From NCBI RefSeq assembly GCF_029227915.1, contig NC_079876.1, positions 22,756,001 through 22,820,000 on the forward strand: a stretch of 64,000 nt of DNA. Direction: 5' to 3'. The DNA is from Hydractinia symbiolongicarpus. Its lineage: Eukaryota; Cnidaria; Hydrozoa; Anthoathecata; Hydractiniidae. Every line of letters begins with the position of its first letter. The stretch's first letter is position 1. Under the pieces are notes generated by a model, which was given only the letters and a program-made list of their open reading frames with translations, was not told where the DNA came from and did not search any database. Of this stretch, positions 1 through 10,598 are shown piece after piece. The translations under genes were made by a program, and so were the position numbers.

Positions 1-717
1 AAAGAAGGAGAAATACCTTTATTAAAACAATGTTATTTCAAATTATGGCAAACCATTAAAATGTAAAACTTTTTAAACAACAGCAGAAAAAAAAACACAA
101 ACTTTTTGTTAACTTTACCATCATAAAAATAGTTTCAAAACTTACCGTAACATCGGAATAATGATTGCGAAATGTGTTTGTAGCTTGAACCTCCGATCGA
201 GCTACAGAATAAAGAATGTTCTTTAAAAAATAATAGTCATTAAACACAGGGGATAGAACCATGTAAAGCTGTCTAGCATCATGTAATATGTTTCGGTAAT
301 TTAATCTTATCTTTCAAAAAGTAATTTAAAAGTTGGGTAATAGGGCAAGGAATAACTGCATACAGTTAACCCCTGACAAGCGTAATTCCATATGATTGAA
401 AAAAAGAGTTTAACATGACAAATTTTATGTCAACAAGGAAATATACAAGGTTAGTTTTTCCCTGAGAAAGAGGGACACTTATATATATTTGGGAATTGAG
501 AAGGTTGGGTTGGATTTGGGGAGGTGGGGGTTTAGTGGTGGTGTTGGTGTTGGGGAGGGGGGTGTGGTAGGTTGAAAGGAAAGGAAAGGATACTTGATGG
601 AAGTAAATTATGATACATATAAAACATACCAATTTTTTCAGGTAAGTCCAAGACTAAGATAATCATGACGGAAACCATGAGGTGAAACTAGTAGTAGAAT
701 GTTAACAAAAATATTCA
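1..717. other. Non-coding AT-rich stretch with G-rich tract
   Basis: I see no credible coding region here; the short open frames are low-complexity. Positions about 507-590 are strikingly G-rich on the plus strand (repeated GGGG, GGTGG and GTTGG runs followed by AAAGG repeats). This could fold as a G-quadruplex or simply be a simple repeat. Nothing else is recognisable. Confidence 0.6.
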
Positions 718-842
718 TCTCTTATAATAATACGGAGAGTGTGTCTGTTTGTGTGTCTGTAACAGGCAAAGTTGATATCGTCATTTTCCTTTGATGTTGC
801 CGAAAAAAATCTTTGATGTTGCCGAAAAAAAATATGTCTTCT
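718..842 (+). mobile_element. Helitron-type 5' terminal fragment
   Basis: The sequence begins TCTCTTATAATAATACGG directly after an A, then runs through GTGTGTCTG-type repeats and GACAGGCAAAG-like sequence, ending in TTTCCTTTGATGTTGCCG (repeated once). The same start and body occur at 2081, 5650 and 5918. A 5' TC start with insertion after A fits Helitron termini. No matching 3' CTAG end follows, so this is a truncated 5' piece. Confidence 0.6.
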
Positions 843-1049
843 TTGTCGTGAAAAGCCGCGAGTTTTGTGTGGTTTGTTAAATGAAGTTCTAGCACAAAGT
901 AACGGAAATTGTGTTTGCAAAAAAGATGGCTGTCCTTTTTAAGCATTTGTCTTCTCTTGCCTTCAAAATAAATCTTTACAAAAGCATTTAAAAAGGGGCA
1001 TAAGATGCAAATACTGATTTTTGTTGAATCAGAAGTATTTCCTACAACC

Positions 1050-1800
1050 ATTTTTTTTTTACACTTTTGTGGAGAAAAAGTGTATGCAATATCATCAGAA
1101 TAACTGATTTTGTTGCAAACTGTTTTTCTTTTTCACATTGTTATAAAGGGCATATATCAATAAACATATATATACCAAAATAATTAAATTCTGCAAACTT
1201 TGATTTTGTCGTTCACCTCTCATCTTTTATATTTTGATTAAACTTTTGAGGAAAACCATAGGAATTATTTAGAATTTGTATTTTGTGTTGCAAATTTAGT
1301 GCAAAAATTTAACTGTTGTGAGGGAGGACCATATGCAATTATATATACTAAAAATAATAATTTGATATTCTACAAGTTGTATTTTTGTATGCACTTAAAT
1401 GACTGCTTTTTCTGAGTTGAATTTGATGGGTTTCATATCAATTTTGTGGAAGATTTTATGGCTGAAGACAATATAGAACATGCCAATTGAACTGATTTTT
1501 GTTCATATTTTGATTTGCTCCTCATAAACCTTTGTGTTCTACATTTATTGTAAACTTTTGTGAGGAAGGACCATATATATATACAATGTTTTCAAAATAA
1601 TGATTTTTGTTGATTTGAAATTTACTCCTTGCTCATTGCTTTTTCGACATTTCAGGTTAAAATGTTTGGTAAAGTCAGTACGGATCATTAGACAAAAAAT
1701 TGTTTTGTTAACCGGTTAATTTTTACATTTTGTGCATATTTTTGCGGAAGAGGATAGTATGCAACCGAATAAATGATTTTTCAAAGTTTAACTTTTTGTT
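1050..1800. repeat. Degenerate long-period tandem repeat
   Basis: A module resembling ACTTTTGTGAGGAAGGACC followed by ATATGCAATATA and AATAATGATTTTGTTG recurs near 1061, 1240, 1308, 1551 and 1730. The clearest spacing is about 245 bp (1061 to 1308 to 1551). Copies are strongly diverged. No coding potential is seen. Confidence 0.5.
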
Positions 1801-2245
1801 TTTAGGTGTTTCGTGTTTGTTTAAGTTTGGCTTTTTGATATTGTTCAGGTTGTATTGTTGTATAAGCATTTAGGGAAAAGACAATGTTTAAAATGCGTAA
1901 AGAACTTATTTCATAGATCTGTGCTTACTGTTGCAAGCCTTTCTTTTCGACACTTCAGATTAAAATATTGAAGGTTTTCAACATAATCACATAATAAGAT
2001 GTATACATATTTTAAATATAAAATCCAACCAGAATATTATACTTCAGTTTTGTCATGATAATTTGATATTCTATCTAGCGTCTATATAATAATACGCCAG
2101 TTCCGTGTCTCTGTGACAGGCAAAGTGGATGTCTTCATTTTCCTTTGATGTTGCCGAAAAATGCATGTCTAATATGTTAAATTTTCTGACGTTACGACGC
2201 GACGTCAATAGCACTACTTTAACGTCAATATCCTATATTAAATTA

Positions 2246-5088
2246 AGGTGGTTCCCTGGGAAATAAAGCCCTTTTTCATTTTTTTTTCAATATTGAGTAT
2301 TATATACTGTTGGAAAGGTTATTCTCTCAGCTATAAGGTGGTATAAATGGTTTTCCAAGGTCCTGCAATAATTTTGCAAATTTTACAGAAGTTTCTATAC
2401 AGGTAGAACCTAAAATTTCGAAAATTTCCTTAGCAACGGTCCTTAGAAACTGATTTAGGCCAATATCTTTTTGTTAAAAAGTCGTAAGGGCGTGAAAATG
2501 CCGCCATTTTGACGCCAAAGGGCTGTTCTATCTTGCACGGCAAAGTTTTACTATAAGATATACACCGAAACCATCCTGAAGTGCTTTCAAAGTTAGAGCT
2601 CCTGGTGAAAGGTCATAAATTCTTCCTCCATTTTTTAAACACAAATAGCTTGATTCTTTTAACCAATTAAAGTCATGGCTAACAAGAAAAGTTATCAGAA
2701 GAGAAGATCAAGGAAGAGAAAAGGTTTTAATGGTGCAAATGTTACAGCCAGCAATACAACATTAAACGGAACATCTTCAGAACCAATCCAAGAACTCACC
2801 GAACCTGAACCGTCAACACAAACTGGAGCATCAGCTGCCAAATTAGATTGTAGTACTACCTCAGAAACAATTGAGAAAGAGTTTGTTGCTAACTGTAACA
2901 TTATAATAGAGAGTGACTTGTTAATGTCTTTGATTTTTATGATAGGAAGATGCCCAGACTGTGCAGCTTCTGTAAGCGTGGAACATCTATTGCAAGCCAA
3001 AATGGGAATGGCTCATTTCCTTTTAATCTCATGTGCAGAATGCCCATGGAATTTGAAGTTTTGTTCTTCTAAAGAGTGTGATAAACCAGATCCAGTTAAT
3101 GGCAGAAAAGGTTATGACATTAATAGAAGGACAGTAGTTGCATTTCGTGAGAATGGTATTGGTTTCAGCGGCATCGAAAAATTTTGCAGATGCATGAATA
3201 TGCCACAACCAATGACAAAATCAACATTTGAAAACATTAATTCATTGGTCCACAATGCTTATGTACAGACTTCACATGAGTCCATGGCTACAGCAGCAAA
3301 AGAAGTGCATGAGAAAACAAAAAGAAATGACCCAAGTAGTGTTGATAAAGAGGATATCGCTAATATAGCTGTCAGCGGTGATGGCGCCTGGCAAAAGCGC
3401 CGATTTTCATCCCTTAATGGGGTAATGACATTGATCGCAGATGGAAAGTGTATTGACACTGAGGTTATGTCGAAAAAGTGTAAAGAGTGTGATGTTTGGG
3501 AAAAGACAAATGACACCCATTCTGAGAAGCATAAAGAGTGGAAAGAAAATCATGCTGCGTTTTGCTCTATCAACCATAGAGGCAGTTCTGGTGCCATGGA
3601 GATTACCGGCTTGAAACGTATTTACCATCGCTCTGTGAAAACTCACAAACTCCGATACACTTTTTACATTGGAGACGGAGACACAAAATCTTTTGTGGAA
3701 CTTTGTAGTACAAATCCCTACCCAGGACACAGCTTGAACAAAGGTGAATGTATCGGGCATGTACATAAACGTGTCGGAACCAGATTGCGAAAAATTAAAA
3801 CTGACCACAAGGGTGTAAAGCTTTCAGATGGAAAAGGCATTGGCAGAGGAAAGGGAAGACTCACAGACAAGATCATGAATACACTTCAAAACCATTATGG
3901 AATGGCTATTAGACAGAACACTGATAATCTTTATGCTATGCATAAATCTGTTGCTGCTGTCCTTTTTCATTCGACAAATGAACCTGATGAAGAAAAGCGT
4001 CACATGTACTGTCCCCGAACTGAGAACTCTTGTGTAAATATCAAAGGGATAAGATAACTGGTGAATCTACTTACAAAGGGCATTTAAACATTGATAAAGT
4101 TGTCTCAGACCTCATTGCACCTGTATTTTCAAGCAAAGACCTTGGAAGTGAGGATCTACTTAAGAAATGCCTTCATGGTCAAACACAAAACGTAAATGAG
4201 TCTCTCAACAATGTCATCTGGTCAAGATGCCCTAAAAGAGTTTATGTTGGAAATGCTGTTTTCAAAACAGCAGTAGCATCTGCAGTAATAGCATATAACA
4301 ATGGAGAAACAGGACTGTTACCAGTATATTCCAAACTTGGTTTAGAACCTGGTTATTATACCGAAACTGGTTTTCGTAAAGCTAACACAAAACGTGTGAA
4401 AGAGTCAAACCGCAAGTCTACTGACAGAGTTAAAAATGACAGAAAAAGGCAGAGAGCTGCCAGAAAAGGTTATGAAGATAAGAATTTGCTTGAGGAAGGG
4501 GAAACATATGGATATGGTGCTTTTGTTGGACTTTAATTATTAGTTTATGAACAGATTAGTTTTTTTTATACAAACTGTTTTTTTTCTTTTACCGATATTT
4601 CAAAACAAGATTTTTGCAGATTTTTGAACTCCTAACAAAGATAACTTTTCATTGGAACAAGCTTTTGAGCTGAAATTTTGAACATCAGTTCTTCATTCTA
4701 TTTAGGAGGGACTGTGTTAATTAGTTTTTCAATTTTACTATTTTTTCTTCTCCTAGAATCTAGTATGTTGTCATTGATATTCTCTTTTCCGGAAAAGTCA
4801 AGTTTGGTGGCCAACCCGATGCGATTTAGATAAAAAATTAAAAAAGTAATTCACTCAGTCCCTTCAGCTACTCAATATTAACACATGTGCAAAGTTTTAT
4901 CTTGATTGGAAAAGTCTACCTAGACATATCCTTGTTAGGAGATACCATATGTTTTTAGCCTATAATTTGTTAATTATGCGCATAATTAGTTTTTTCTTCC
5001 TATTTTATTATGATACAACTTTGTGCCAAAGCATTTTGAAAAAAAACCATTTTTTGGAAAAAAATCCTTGTTTCCCAGGGAACCACCT
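2246..5088 (+). mobile_element. Mutator-like DNA transposon nested in Helitron 1
   Basis: The ends are inverted repeats, AGGTGGTTCCCTGGGAAA on the left and TTTCCCAGGGAACCACCT on the right. The 6-bp direct repeat AAATTA flanks both sides (2240-2245 and 5089-5094). The empty site is visible in the sister Helitron near 5812-5825, where ATTAAATTAATGAAG is uninterrupted, so the boundaries are well defined. The element is 2843 bp and carries one transposase gene in its centre. AT-rich untranslated flanks of about 430 and 550 bp hold nothing else recognisable. Confidence 0.85.
2675..4536 (+). pseudogene. Mutator-like transposase, one frameshift
   Basis: This is the transposase of the surrounding 2.8-kb element. 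The N-terminus is very basic (KKSYQKRRSRKRKGF). It is followed by a Cys-rich segment (GRCPDC, SCAECPW, FCSSKECD near residues 90-140) and GYDINRRTVVAF, a hallmark of the animal Mutator-like transposase family. The likely catalytic core follows: VSGDGAWQKR, then FYIGDGDTKSF about 110 residues on, then basic and Cys/His motifs. The frame changes at about 4030-4057 inside a CP...CKYQR motif; a single lost base explains it. The second part (4030-4536) continues the family C-terminus through an N-rich, basic tail. As written it would encode only a truncated 460-residue protein. Family assignment is from remembered motif patterns, not a search. Confidence 0.75.
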
Positions 5089-5649
5089 AAATTAATGAAG
5101 CCATTACAGTGCACCTAAAATTTAGAGGCCAAATAACTTGGAAACGAGGTGGTGACGTCAATGATTTTTCACCGCGTGGGTAACTAGGGACCACCTATAA
5201 CTAATTTGGGTAATTTTTTCAAACCCGGTCCCCAAATCCGTTTCGGAATGGACGGGTTGATGACGTCATCAAAAAACCTTTAAACCTTGATATCTCTGCA
5301 ACCGTTTGTCAAAAGTACATAATCCTATACATTATCTTGATCAGCGTTTCAAGACCTATACAATGAAGGCAGCAGGTATACAAATTTCTAATGGCGGTTG
5401 ACTGGCCATTGCTGACGTCAGCAAAATTTTAAAACCCTTATATCTCATTAAACGCTTATCAAAAAGACATGATCATATACATTTTCTTGGTCAGCGTTTA
5501 AACCTCTGCACAGTACAGGCAACGAATAAATTAAATTTCGCCAAAAATTTTTGTAATTGCACTGCTGACGTCAGCAAAAAATCTAAAACAACCTATTTTT
5601 CCATTGTCCTTCTGCCTAAGTGGATTTTTCCACGGGCCTTATCGACTAG

Positions 5650-5917
5650 TCTATATAATAATACGTTAAGTGTGTCTGTCTGTGTCTCTGTGACAGGCAA
5701 AGTGGATGTGTTCATTTTCCTTTGATGTGGCCGAAAAATACATGTCTTTGTTGTTAAATTTTATGACGTTACGGCGCGACGTCAATAACACTACTTTAAC
5801 GTCAATATCCTATATTAAATTAATGAAGCCACTACAGTGCACTTAAAGTTTTGAGGCCAAATAACATGGAAACGAGGTGGTGACGTCAATGATTTTTCCA
5901 CGGGCTTTATCGACTAG
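5650..5917 (+). mobile_element. Non-autonomous Helitron 2 (short copy)
   Basis: It begins TCTATATAATAATACG and ends CACGGGCTTTATCGACTAG, directly adjacent to its neighbours on both sides. At 268 bp it lacks most of the interior found in copies 1 and 3. It provides the uninterrupted empty site that dates the Mutator-like insertion in copy 1. Confidence 0.65.
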
Positions 5918-6034
5918 TCTCTTATAATAATACAGAGAAGAGATAGGAAAATGTTCGTTCTAGCGCAGTCGTCGACGACGACGACAGGGGAAATTCCCCA
6001 AATTCCCGAAATCCGAAATCCCAATTCCAACAAA

Positions 6035-6157
6035 TCCGAAAACCAAATCCGATTCCGATAAAATGCCACGCATGCGCAATAGCGACTAACGGGAATAATG
6101 CTGAAATCAACAAAAATAGAGATTGCGCAAGTGAGTAAGGGGAAAGTCCCTTACTCA
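6035..6157 (+). repeat. Polinton A left terminal inverted repeat
   Basis: This 123-bp segment is the near-exact reverse complement of 20811-20933. It contains CGCATGCGCAATAGCG, also present in Polinton B's TIRs. Its inner edge is a small hairpin with arms GAGTAAGGG and CCCTTACTC. Sequence further out (to about 5934) has no partner because the right end is truncated. Confidence 0.8.
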
Positions 6158-6188
6158 AGGATCCCTTTCCGAGGTCGGGATAATAAAG

Positions 6189-6877
6189 ATGAGTTGGAAA
6201 CAAGAAAGATGGAAAAAATTGGTTGAAGAGAATCCCCTGGTGGTAAGGTATGTACCGGACCAATTCAAGATCCAGGAAATGTGCAACAAGGTTGTTCAAA
6301 AGAACCCCCGGCTATTCAAATATATTCCCGACAAGTTCAAGACCCAGGAAATGTGTGCCATGGCGGTTCGGCAGAAACCAGTGACGCTCTCCCTTGTTCC
6401 AGATCATTTTAAAACACGGAAAATGTGTGCCATGGCGGTTCATCAGAACCCATAGACGCTCGAAGATTTTCCGGATCATTTCAAAAACCGCGAAATGTGT
6501 ACCAAAGCGGTTCAAGAGGTGCCGGAGATGCTCCGGTATGTTCCGAAATATTTCAAAACCGAGGAAATGGCGCTATGGCGGTTCAAGAGGATCCGTTGGT
6601 ACTCAGAGGTGTTCCGGATCATTTCAAAACCCGCGAAATGTGTACCAGAGCGGTTCAAGAGGTGTCGGAGATGCTCTGGTATGTTCCGGACTGTTTTGTG
6701 ACACGGGAAATGTGCATGGGTAACAAGGATATGCTCGAAGCCTATCGTTAGCGGAAAGCGAAGAAGTATAGAATTAACAAGGAATTGCTACCAGCGGCTT
6801 GGCATCCCGATAGAGCAATAGACTGGTGTTTTTCAGAGGATGAAAAGGCAGACCTTGAGCTCTTGTGGAGTGAATAA
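6189..6877 (+). pseudogene. DUF4116-like repeat protein (Polinton A), frameshifted
   Basis: The protein is a tandem array of ~25-residue units with the pattern RYVPDQFK-x-QEMC-x-x-VVQ-x-xP, repeated at least six times. This resembles DUF4116 repeats known from amoebae and giant viruses. The start at 6189 follows GATAATAAAG, the usual start context of this element. At least two frame changes (about 6455-6490 and 6575-6600) and a stop near 6751 interrupt it. The C-terminal part (WHPDRAIDWCFSEDEKADLE type) is recoverable up to the stop at 6877. It is the first gene inside the left TIR, as in Polinton B. Function is unknown; DUF4116 similarity is by eye. Confidence 0.55.
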
Positions 6878-6880
6878 ACG

Positions 6881-7039
6881 ATGAAGGAACAATGCGATGA
6901 ATGTAAACGAGTACTCAACGCCTATGACAGATGCTCTTGTGGACGAAGGTTCTTCATAAAAGCTAAGCTGCTCTGCTGGCACTGCTGGCAGGAGTACATC
7001 ACGTATAATGGTGGTAGCTGTCCATGTGATGCTAGTTGA
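6881..7039 (+). CDS. Small zinc-ribbon-like protein (Polinton A)
   Basis: A 52-residue ORF starts 4 bp after the preceding gene, with ATAAACG before the ATG. It has paired cysteines, CDEC near residue 5, CSCGRR near 18, CWHC near 32 and CPC at the C-terminus. This suggests a small zinc-binding ribbon or treble-clef fold. The homologue in Polinton B (33769-33933) keeps the same cysteine layout and position, and neither copy is broken, which supports a real gene. Function is unknown. Confidence 0.6.
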   Translation: MKEQCDECKRVLNAYDRCSCGRRFFIKAKLLCWHCWQEYITYNGGSCPCDAS

Positions 7040-7067
7040 GGTTTTGTTTTTCTACAAATAAAGAGAC

Positions 7068-7854
7068 ATGTCTGACAAAATGAACAAAACACTAAACTTT
7101 TCTGGAATCGAAGTACCAACCATGAACATCTTATTCAATGTAGACTCGAAAATCATGAAACCTTCCGAAGTCGATGTGAACAAGGTCGTGATCTCATCGA
7201 TGGTCAACTTTTCAGTCCATAGCAACACGATCAAGTTCAAGCGCATCTATGTGGGATACAAGGAGTCGGATGACAAGATCACATCCCTCTGCACCCAGCC
7301 CCCCCCCCCCCCGCAGAATAGCTATGGTATCCAAAAATATAACGAGACCGCCAAGTGGAAAGTGTGCTTTATCATCGATCCTGAAAACCCAAAGCAGACA
7401 GATTATATCAAGTGCATGCAAAAGATCGACGCCCCGATCTTTGAGCACGCCAAGAACTACAAGCACCCCATGATTAGGCACATCTCGGATAACTCCCCGA
7501 TCAAGGAGAGATCAATTCCCACCTTTTTGCCAGCAGAGCACAAAGAACAAAGACGGCAAGCCAGTCAGGAAGATAACTACGCCATTCTTCAACAGGCACC
7601 GGCAGCAAGTAGATCCGGCTATTTATGATGGGAAGAGGCTTTCCATGGTGGCAGTCATAACATACAGAGATGTGTACCTTTCGTCTAACACCATCCCAGA
7701 AAGGAGCCTCGACTTTCAGCAATCGATCATCACTGGGGCTCATGACATACCAAAACAGTCGCTGATGATCGATGTGGATGAAGGAGATATTTTAGAAGAA
7801 GAAGCCGAAAACTTTGACTCTTCACCATCCGACGACACCGTAGATCTCGAGTAA
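7068..7854 (+). pseudogene. Conserved Polinton protein of unknown function (A)
   Basis: Starts at 7068 after AATAAAGAGAC. The first open segment (to 7628) encodes about 186 residues; the frame changes near 7620-7645 and the reading continues to a TAA at 7854, ending in a very acidic tail (DVDEGDILEEEAENF). A run of 14 C at 7299-7312 encodes a proline stretch and is a likely slippage site. Similarity to the Polinton B gene at 33959-34561 covers the middle (DDKITSLCTQPP against NDNRITALLIRTP, then a weak shared region). The acidic C-terminus in both copies recalls single-strand DNA-binding proteins, but no domain is recognised. A hairpin lies just downstream. Confidence 0.45.
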
Positions 7855-7868
7855 GAAAACAACGGTCA

Positions 7869-7896
7869 ATCAGGTGAACCTTCGGGTTTACCTGAT
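7869..7896 (+). terminator. Hairpin after Polinton A unknown gene
   Basis: A 12-bp stem with one G-T pair, arms ATCAGGTGAACC and GGTTTACCTGAT, and a short loop containing TTCG. It lies 14 bp after the stop at 7854 and before the SAP gene. It fits the set of hairpins that mark gene ends in both Polintons. Confidence 0.4.
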
Positions 7897-7973
7897 AAGC
7901 GTCCGGAACGTCACTGAGTTGTAGTGGATGGAAAGGTTTGTATGGTTGGTATTCAACCATAGAAAACAAAAGC

Positions 7974-8171
7974 ATGAACGACGTTAAGGCACTGGAAAAG
8001 GAAGCAAAAGAACTAAAGATTCTTAACTATTCAACTGTGAATAGGCGTCCTCTTCTCGAATCAATCCGCAAAGTCAAGACGGTCCTTATTGCGAACCTCT
8101 CCAAAAAGCAGCGATGTGTAGTACATGATGGAGACCACATCATCGATCGAGATACTGGAGAAGTACTCTAA
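7974..8171 (+). CDS. SAP-domain-like small protein (Polinton A)
   Basis: A 65-residue protein starting at an ATG in AAAAGCATGAACG. The N-terminal half, EAKELKILNYSTVNRRPLL, matches the SAP (SAF-A/Acinus/PIAS) DNA-binding helix-turn-helix pattern of hydrophobics plus GY/NYS and R/K. The C-terminus reads VVHDGDHIIDRDTGEVL. The Polinton B counterpart (34587-34850) shares both ends. A nucleic-acid-binding role is likely but inferred. The gene ends against a convergent minus-strand gene with only 6 bp between stops. Confidence 0.5.
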   Translation: MNDVKALEKEAKELKILNYSTVNRRPLLESIRKVKTVLIANLSKKQRCVVHDGDHIIDRDTGEVL

Positions 8172-8176
8172 AATCG

Positions 8177-8202
8177 TTTAGTATGTTGAACAACACATTA
8201 GA
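8177..8202. terminator. Hairpin at convergent junction (SAP / two-TM gene)
   Basis: Arms TTTAGTATGTTG and CAACACATTAGA around a 2-nt loop, lying over the final codons of the minus-strand gene and just past the plus-strand stop at 8171. The same TCTAATGTGTTG-type arm recurs at other convergent junctions in both Polintons. Confidence 0.5.
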
Positions 8203-8869
8203 CCTATGAATAAGCCGGTGGCTCCTCTAAGTACCGCTGACATACTGTACTGCAAGTTTTTTATCAGCTCCCGTTTACCCTCTTCACGTTCTTTCGCTAC
8301 AAGCTGCTGTCTCACCCGTTCATTAAGGGAATCCACGATTTTTCTAGTTCTTTGACGTATTTGCTCCTTGAGTAACATATAGCGTTGTTTTTCCTGCATA
8401 ATCAAGCTGAATTCATAATCGCTAATCACCCTATTTTCCACAGCTCTAGTGATAAGGTCGACAACAGAGTTAAGATTGGTCTCTGCCAACAGCCGGATGC
8501 TTTCGTACTTTTTGCTTTTGACATCCAGCCTCCTGCCTGTATTCCTCAGGCCTGCTTGCCCTAATCCTACGGTTATCGTGATCCCACCATAGCTACGGCC
8601 AGAGGTAGGCCAATTCCGGATAGCATACTACCAATTCCAACGCCCGAAGTAATGACACTTACAGCGAGTAATCCATAATCAGTGTATCTAACCCACGTAC
8701 CATGCATCTTGAACTTTTTAGCGAGCCTGTCCCGCTCTTTAATCTCATTACGCAGGTATTGCTCCACTTGCTCGATTTTCTTAAGTCTGTACATTTGACC
8801 TTCATCACCCTCCCCCCCCCCATGAGGAGCACTCGGCAGGCTCGGATAAAGCTTTGTAATTTCGATCAT
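8178..8869 (-). pseudogene. Two-TM Polinton protein 'TKLYPSLP' (A), frameshifted
   Basis: The start at 8869 is preceded by AGAATAAAT. The protein opens with IEITKLYPSLPSAP, then a charged coiled-coil-like segment (YRLKKIEQVEQYLRNEIKERD), then two hydrophobic segments (YGLLAVSVITSGVGIGSMLSG and the following one). It ends with a helical charged domain (ISDYEFSLIMQEKQRY) and a C-terminal RELIKNLQ region. One frameshift lies near 8570-8580. The family recurs in animal Polintons next to capsid genes; it is probably a membrane protein of the virion or of assembly. Role not known. Confidence 0.6.
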
Positions 8870-8879
8870 ATTTATTCTA

Positions 8880-9480
8880 TCAGCAAATGCATAGTGTAAT
8901 TCCCACGAAAGGGTTCTTATTGTTATTATGCTCGTTGATGAGCATAAACTCCAGCCTGTCTGTTGAACTCTTAAGTGGGAGGTATACGGGATTATCGAAA
9001 CTCCAGGTAAGCATGTCCTCCCGATCAATCAACTCTTTGATGGGGAGCATTGCCAGTATATTGGATTTCTCACCATTTAAAAGACAGTAATCCGTATCCA
9101 ACTGGTTACACGTTAGTCTCAGCCGTTGGTGAACATCATTCTTGTAGTGGCTGTCATGGTCTCCTTCTGTGAATAGTACCTTGGCATCAGTCCCATAACC
9201 CATAATGTCCTGCAGCGGTTGATCAATTACCACACCGTATCCCTTCTTAACCCAGAGTCTGCAGACTCCATTCCTAAGCACAGAGAGCTTGATCTTGCCC
9301 TCTGATGAAATGTTGACTATGGCCGCCAGATCCTCGATTCTATACAACCCCGGCTCGATTGAGATGAGGATTCCCCCAGGGCCGGAAACTGGTGGATTTT
9401 AGAGCGATCCTCGTGTTTTCCCCCAGATGAGTGTCGAAAATCGTAGGTTTCCCGACATCTGTAATATACAGTTGCTTCAT
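8880..9480 (-). pseudogene. Candidate minor capsid (penton-like) protein (A)
   Basis: Start at 9480, sharing a 17-bp divergent start region with the plus-strand gene at 9498. An N-terminal piece (KQLYITDVGKPTIFDTHLG) is out of frame with the main open segment, which begins near 9347 at YRIEDLAAIVN. Further on it has QRLRLTCNQLDTDYCLLNG and, near the end, SFDNPVYLPLKSSTDRLEF. The layout (short strands, 'YRIEDL' module, then a conserved β-rich C-terminal half, about 190 residues) fits the single-jelly-roll penton/minor capsid proteins of Polintons. The call depends on pattern memory and position next to other virion genes. Confidence 0.45.
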
Positions 9481-9497
9481 TTTTCTTAAAAGAAAAG
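9481..9497. promoter_or_regulatory. 17-bp palindromic divergent start region (A)
   Basis: The two divergent start codons (minus at 9480, plus at 9498) are separated by only 17 bp that read TTTTCTTAAAAGAAAAG, which is nearly palindromic. The same 17-bp arrangement separates the homologous genes in Polinton B (36012-36028). Any promoter elements must lie in this gap or inside the opposing genes. Confidence 0.5.
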
Positions 9498-10568
9498 ATG
9501 AGCATTTACTCGTATAACCCCAAAGCAAAGTATGCCCCTAGACATGAGCGTTATCTCGAGAGACTCAAGGGTGAAGGTGAAATTCCCCAGCATTTTCGTC
9601 GGCTACGAATTCCATTCCGGTGCAGTGTTGAATACATGGCAAAGCCACCCTTTCAGCCTCTGGTCCACTCAGCTCAATTTTGCTACCTACTGCGCAACTT
9701 CAGCTTGTGGTATTTCCATGCAGCATCTAACCACCTCTTTGCCTCTGGGTCGCTCCGTTTACCGCTTCCATGTGTACTTCCAGATTCGTAAAATCCTTCA
9801 AGATCTCGACATTTCTCTACCGGGTTTGATAGGTTTCGACGTCTCAACAACCCTTTCAACAACCAAAAATTCCAGCAATTAGCACGTGAATTCGCGGTAA
9901 GTAGTAGCGAGCAAGAGTGGAGGAACGAGATACTCTTCAGTAGCTGGCAAGCTATTCGTAAAGACTATCCCGGCAGCGGGTCTAGCTATTTCGATGAAGA
10001 TTCATGGAGTCGATGGATTCTCGAAACCTCTCAAGGCCTCACTCGTATAAGCATTGAATGGTTATCCCAAAGCGTAAGATTTTACGCTTATCTCATACTT
10101 CAGAGCCAAGCCAACGCAAGGTCCAACATTATCGGCAATCAAGGTAGTTCGATCGATGCGCAGCGTCTATACTTGACAAAATTTGAGGACTTGATCACAA
10201 GGGCTAGTAACACAGGTGAGGAAATAAGGCGATTCCAAAATATGCTCAAGTATGCGCGCAGCAATGTCTTTTTCTCGGCTGCTTATGGAGTCTACATGAT
10301 TCCTAGCGATATGGCCCTTCATATCGGGAGTGTCATGAATATCACGAACAAGATACTCATTAGTACGGAGTACTTCTCAATTGGTGTTAACCCCCAGATC
10401 AACGCTGGCAGACCACAGAGTTCAAAACATCATCCATCAAGGCAAGAGATTAAAGGGGAGGATACCATGCTTCAGACGCATTCCCCCGACAGACACGAAG
10501 ATACCAAGGCTACCGTTATCACGGTTGGAGTAGGGCTAATCCTGGATTTCATCTGGATGAAAAAATAG
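9498..10568 (+). pseudogene. Tail-anchored conserved Polinton protein (A)
   Basis: Starts MSIYSYNPKAKYAP at 9498. The reading changes frame near 9570 and again near 9840-10170. Recognisable conserved stretches are WQSHPFSLWSTQLNFATYC, SVYRFHVYFQIRKIL, SWSRWILETSQGLTR, QSVRFYAYLILQSQANARS and FQNMLKYARSN. The last segment, in good frame from 10173, ends with a single hydrophobic helix (TVITVGVGLILDFIW) and MKK, i.e. a C-terminal membrane anchor with a short basic tail. The equivalent gene in Polinton B runs 36029-37135. It is conserved among animal Polintons and always beside virion genes; a structural or assembly role is inferred. Confidence 0.55.
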
Positions 10569-10569
10569 A

Positions 10570-10595
10570 TCTAATGTGTTTATCAACATACTAGA
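10570..10595. terminator. Hairpin at convergent junction (A)
   Basis: Arms TCTAATGTGTT and AACATACTAGA around a short loop, starting two bases after the TAG of the plus-strand gene and just before the minus-strand stop at 10599. The Polinton B junction at 37136-37163 has the same sequence with better pairing. Confidence 0.55.
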
Positions 10596-10598
10596 CTC

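Larger units (their letters stand above)
2081..5649 (+). mobile_element. Non-autonomous Helitron 1 (with nested transposon)
   Basis: It starts TCTATATAATAATACG and ends CACGGGCCTTATCGACTAG, i.e. 5'-TC and CTAG-3' as in Helitrons. The body (2081-2245 and 5089-5649, about 720 bp) holds repeated GACGTCA palindromes and no ORF. A Mutator-like transposon is inserted at 2246-5088. The 3' CTAG abuts the TC start of the next copy directly, so the elements form a head-to-tail array. Assignment rests on the termini; no replication protein is encoded. Confidence 0.65.

Noticed and set aside
7249-7473. Overlapping plus-strand ORF with proline run
   Set aside because: Out-of-frame shadow of the Polinton gene at 7068-7854, kept open by the C tract.
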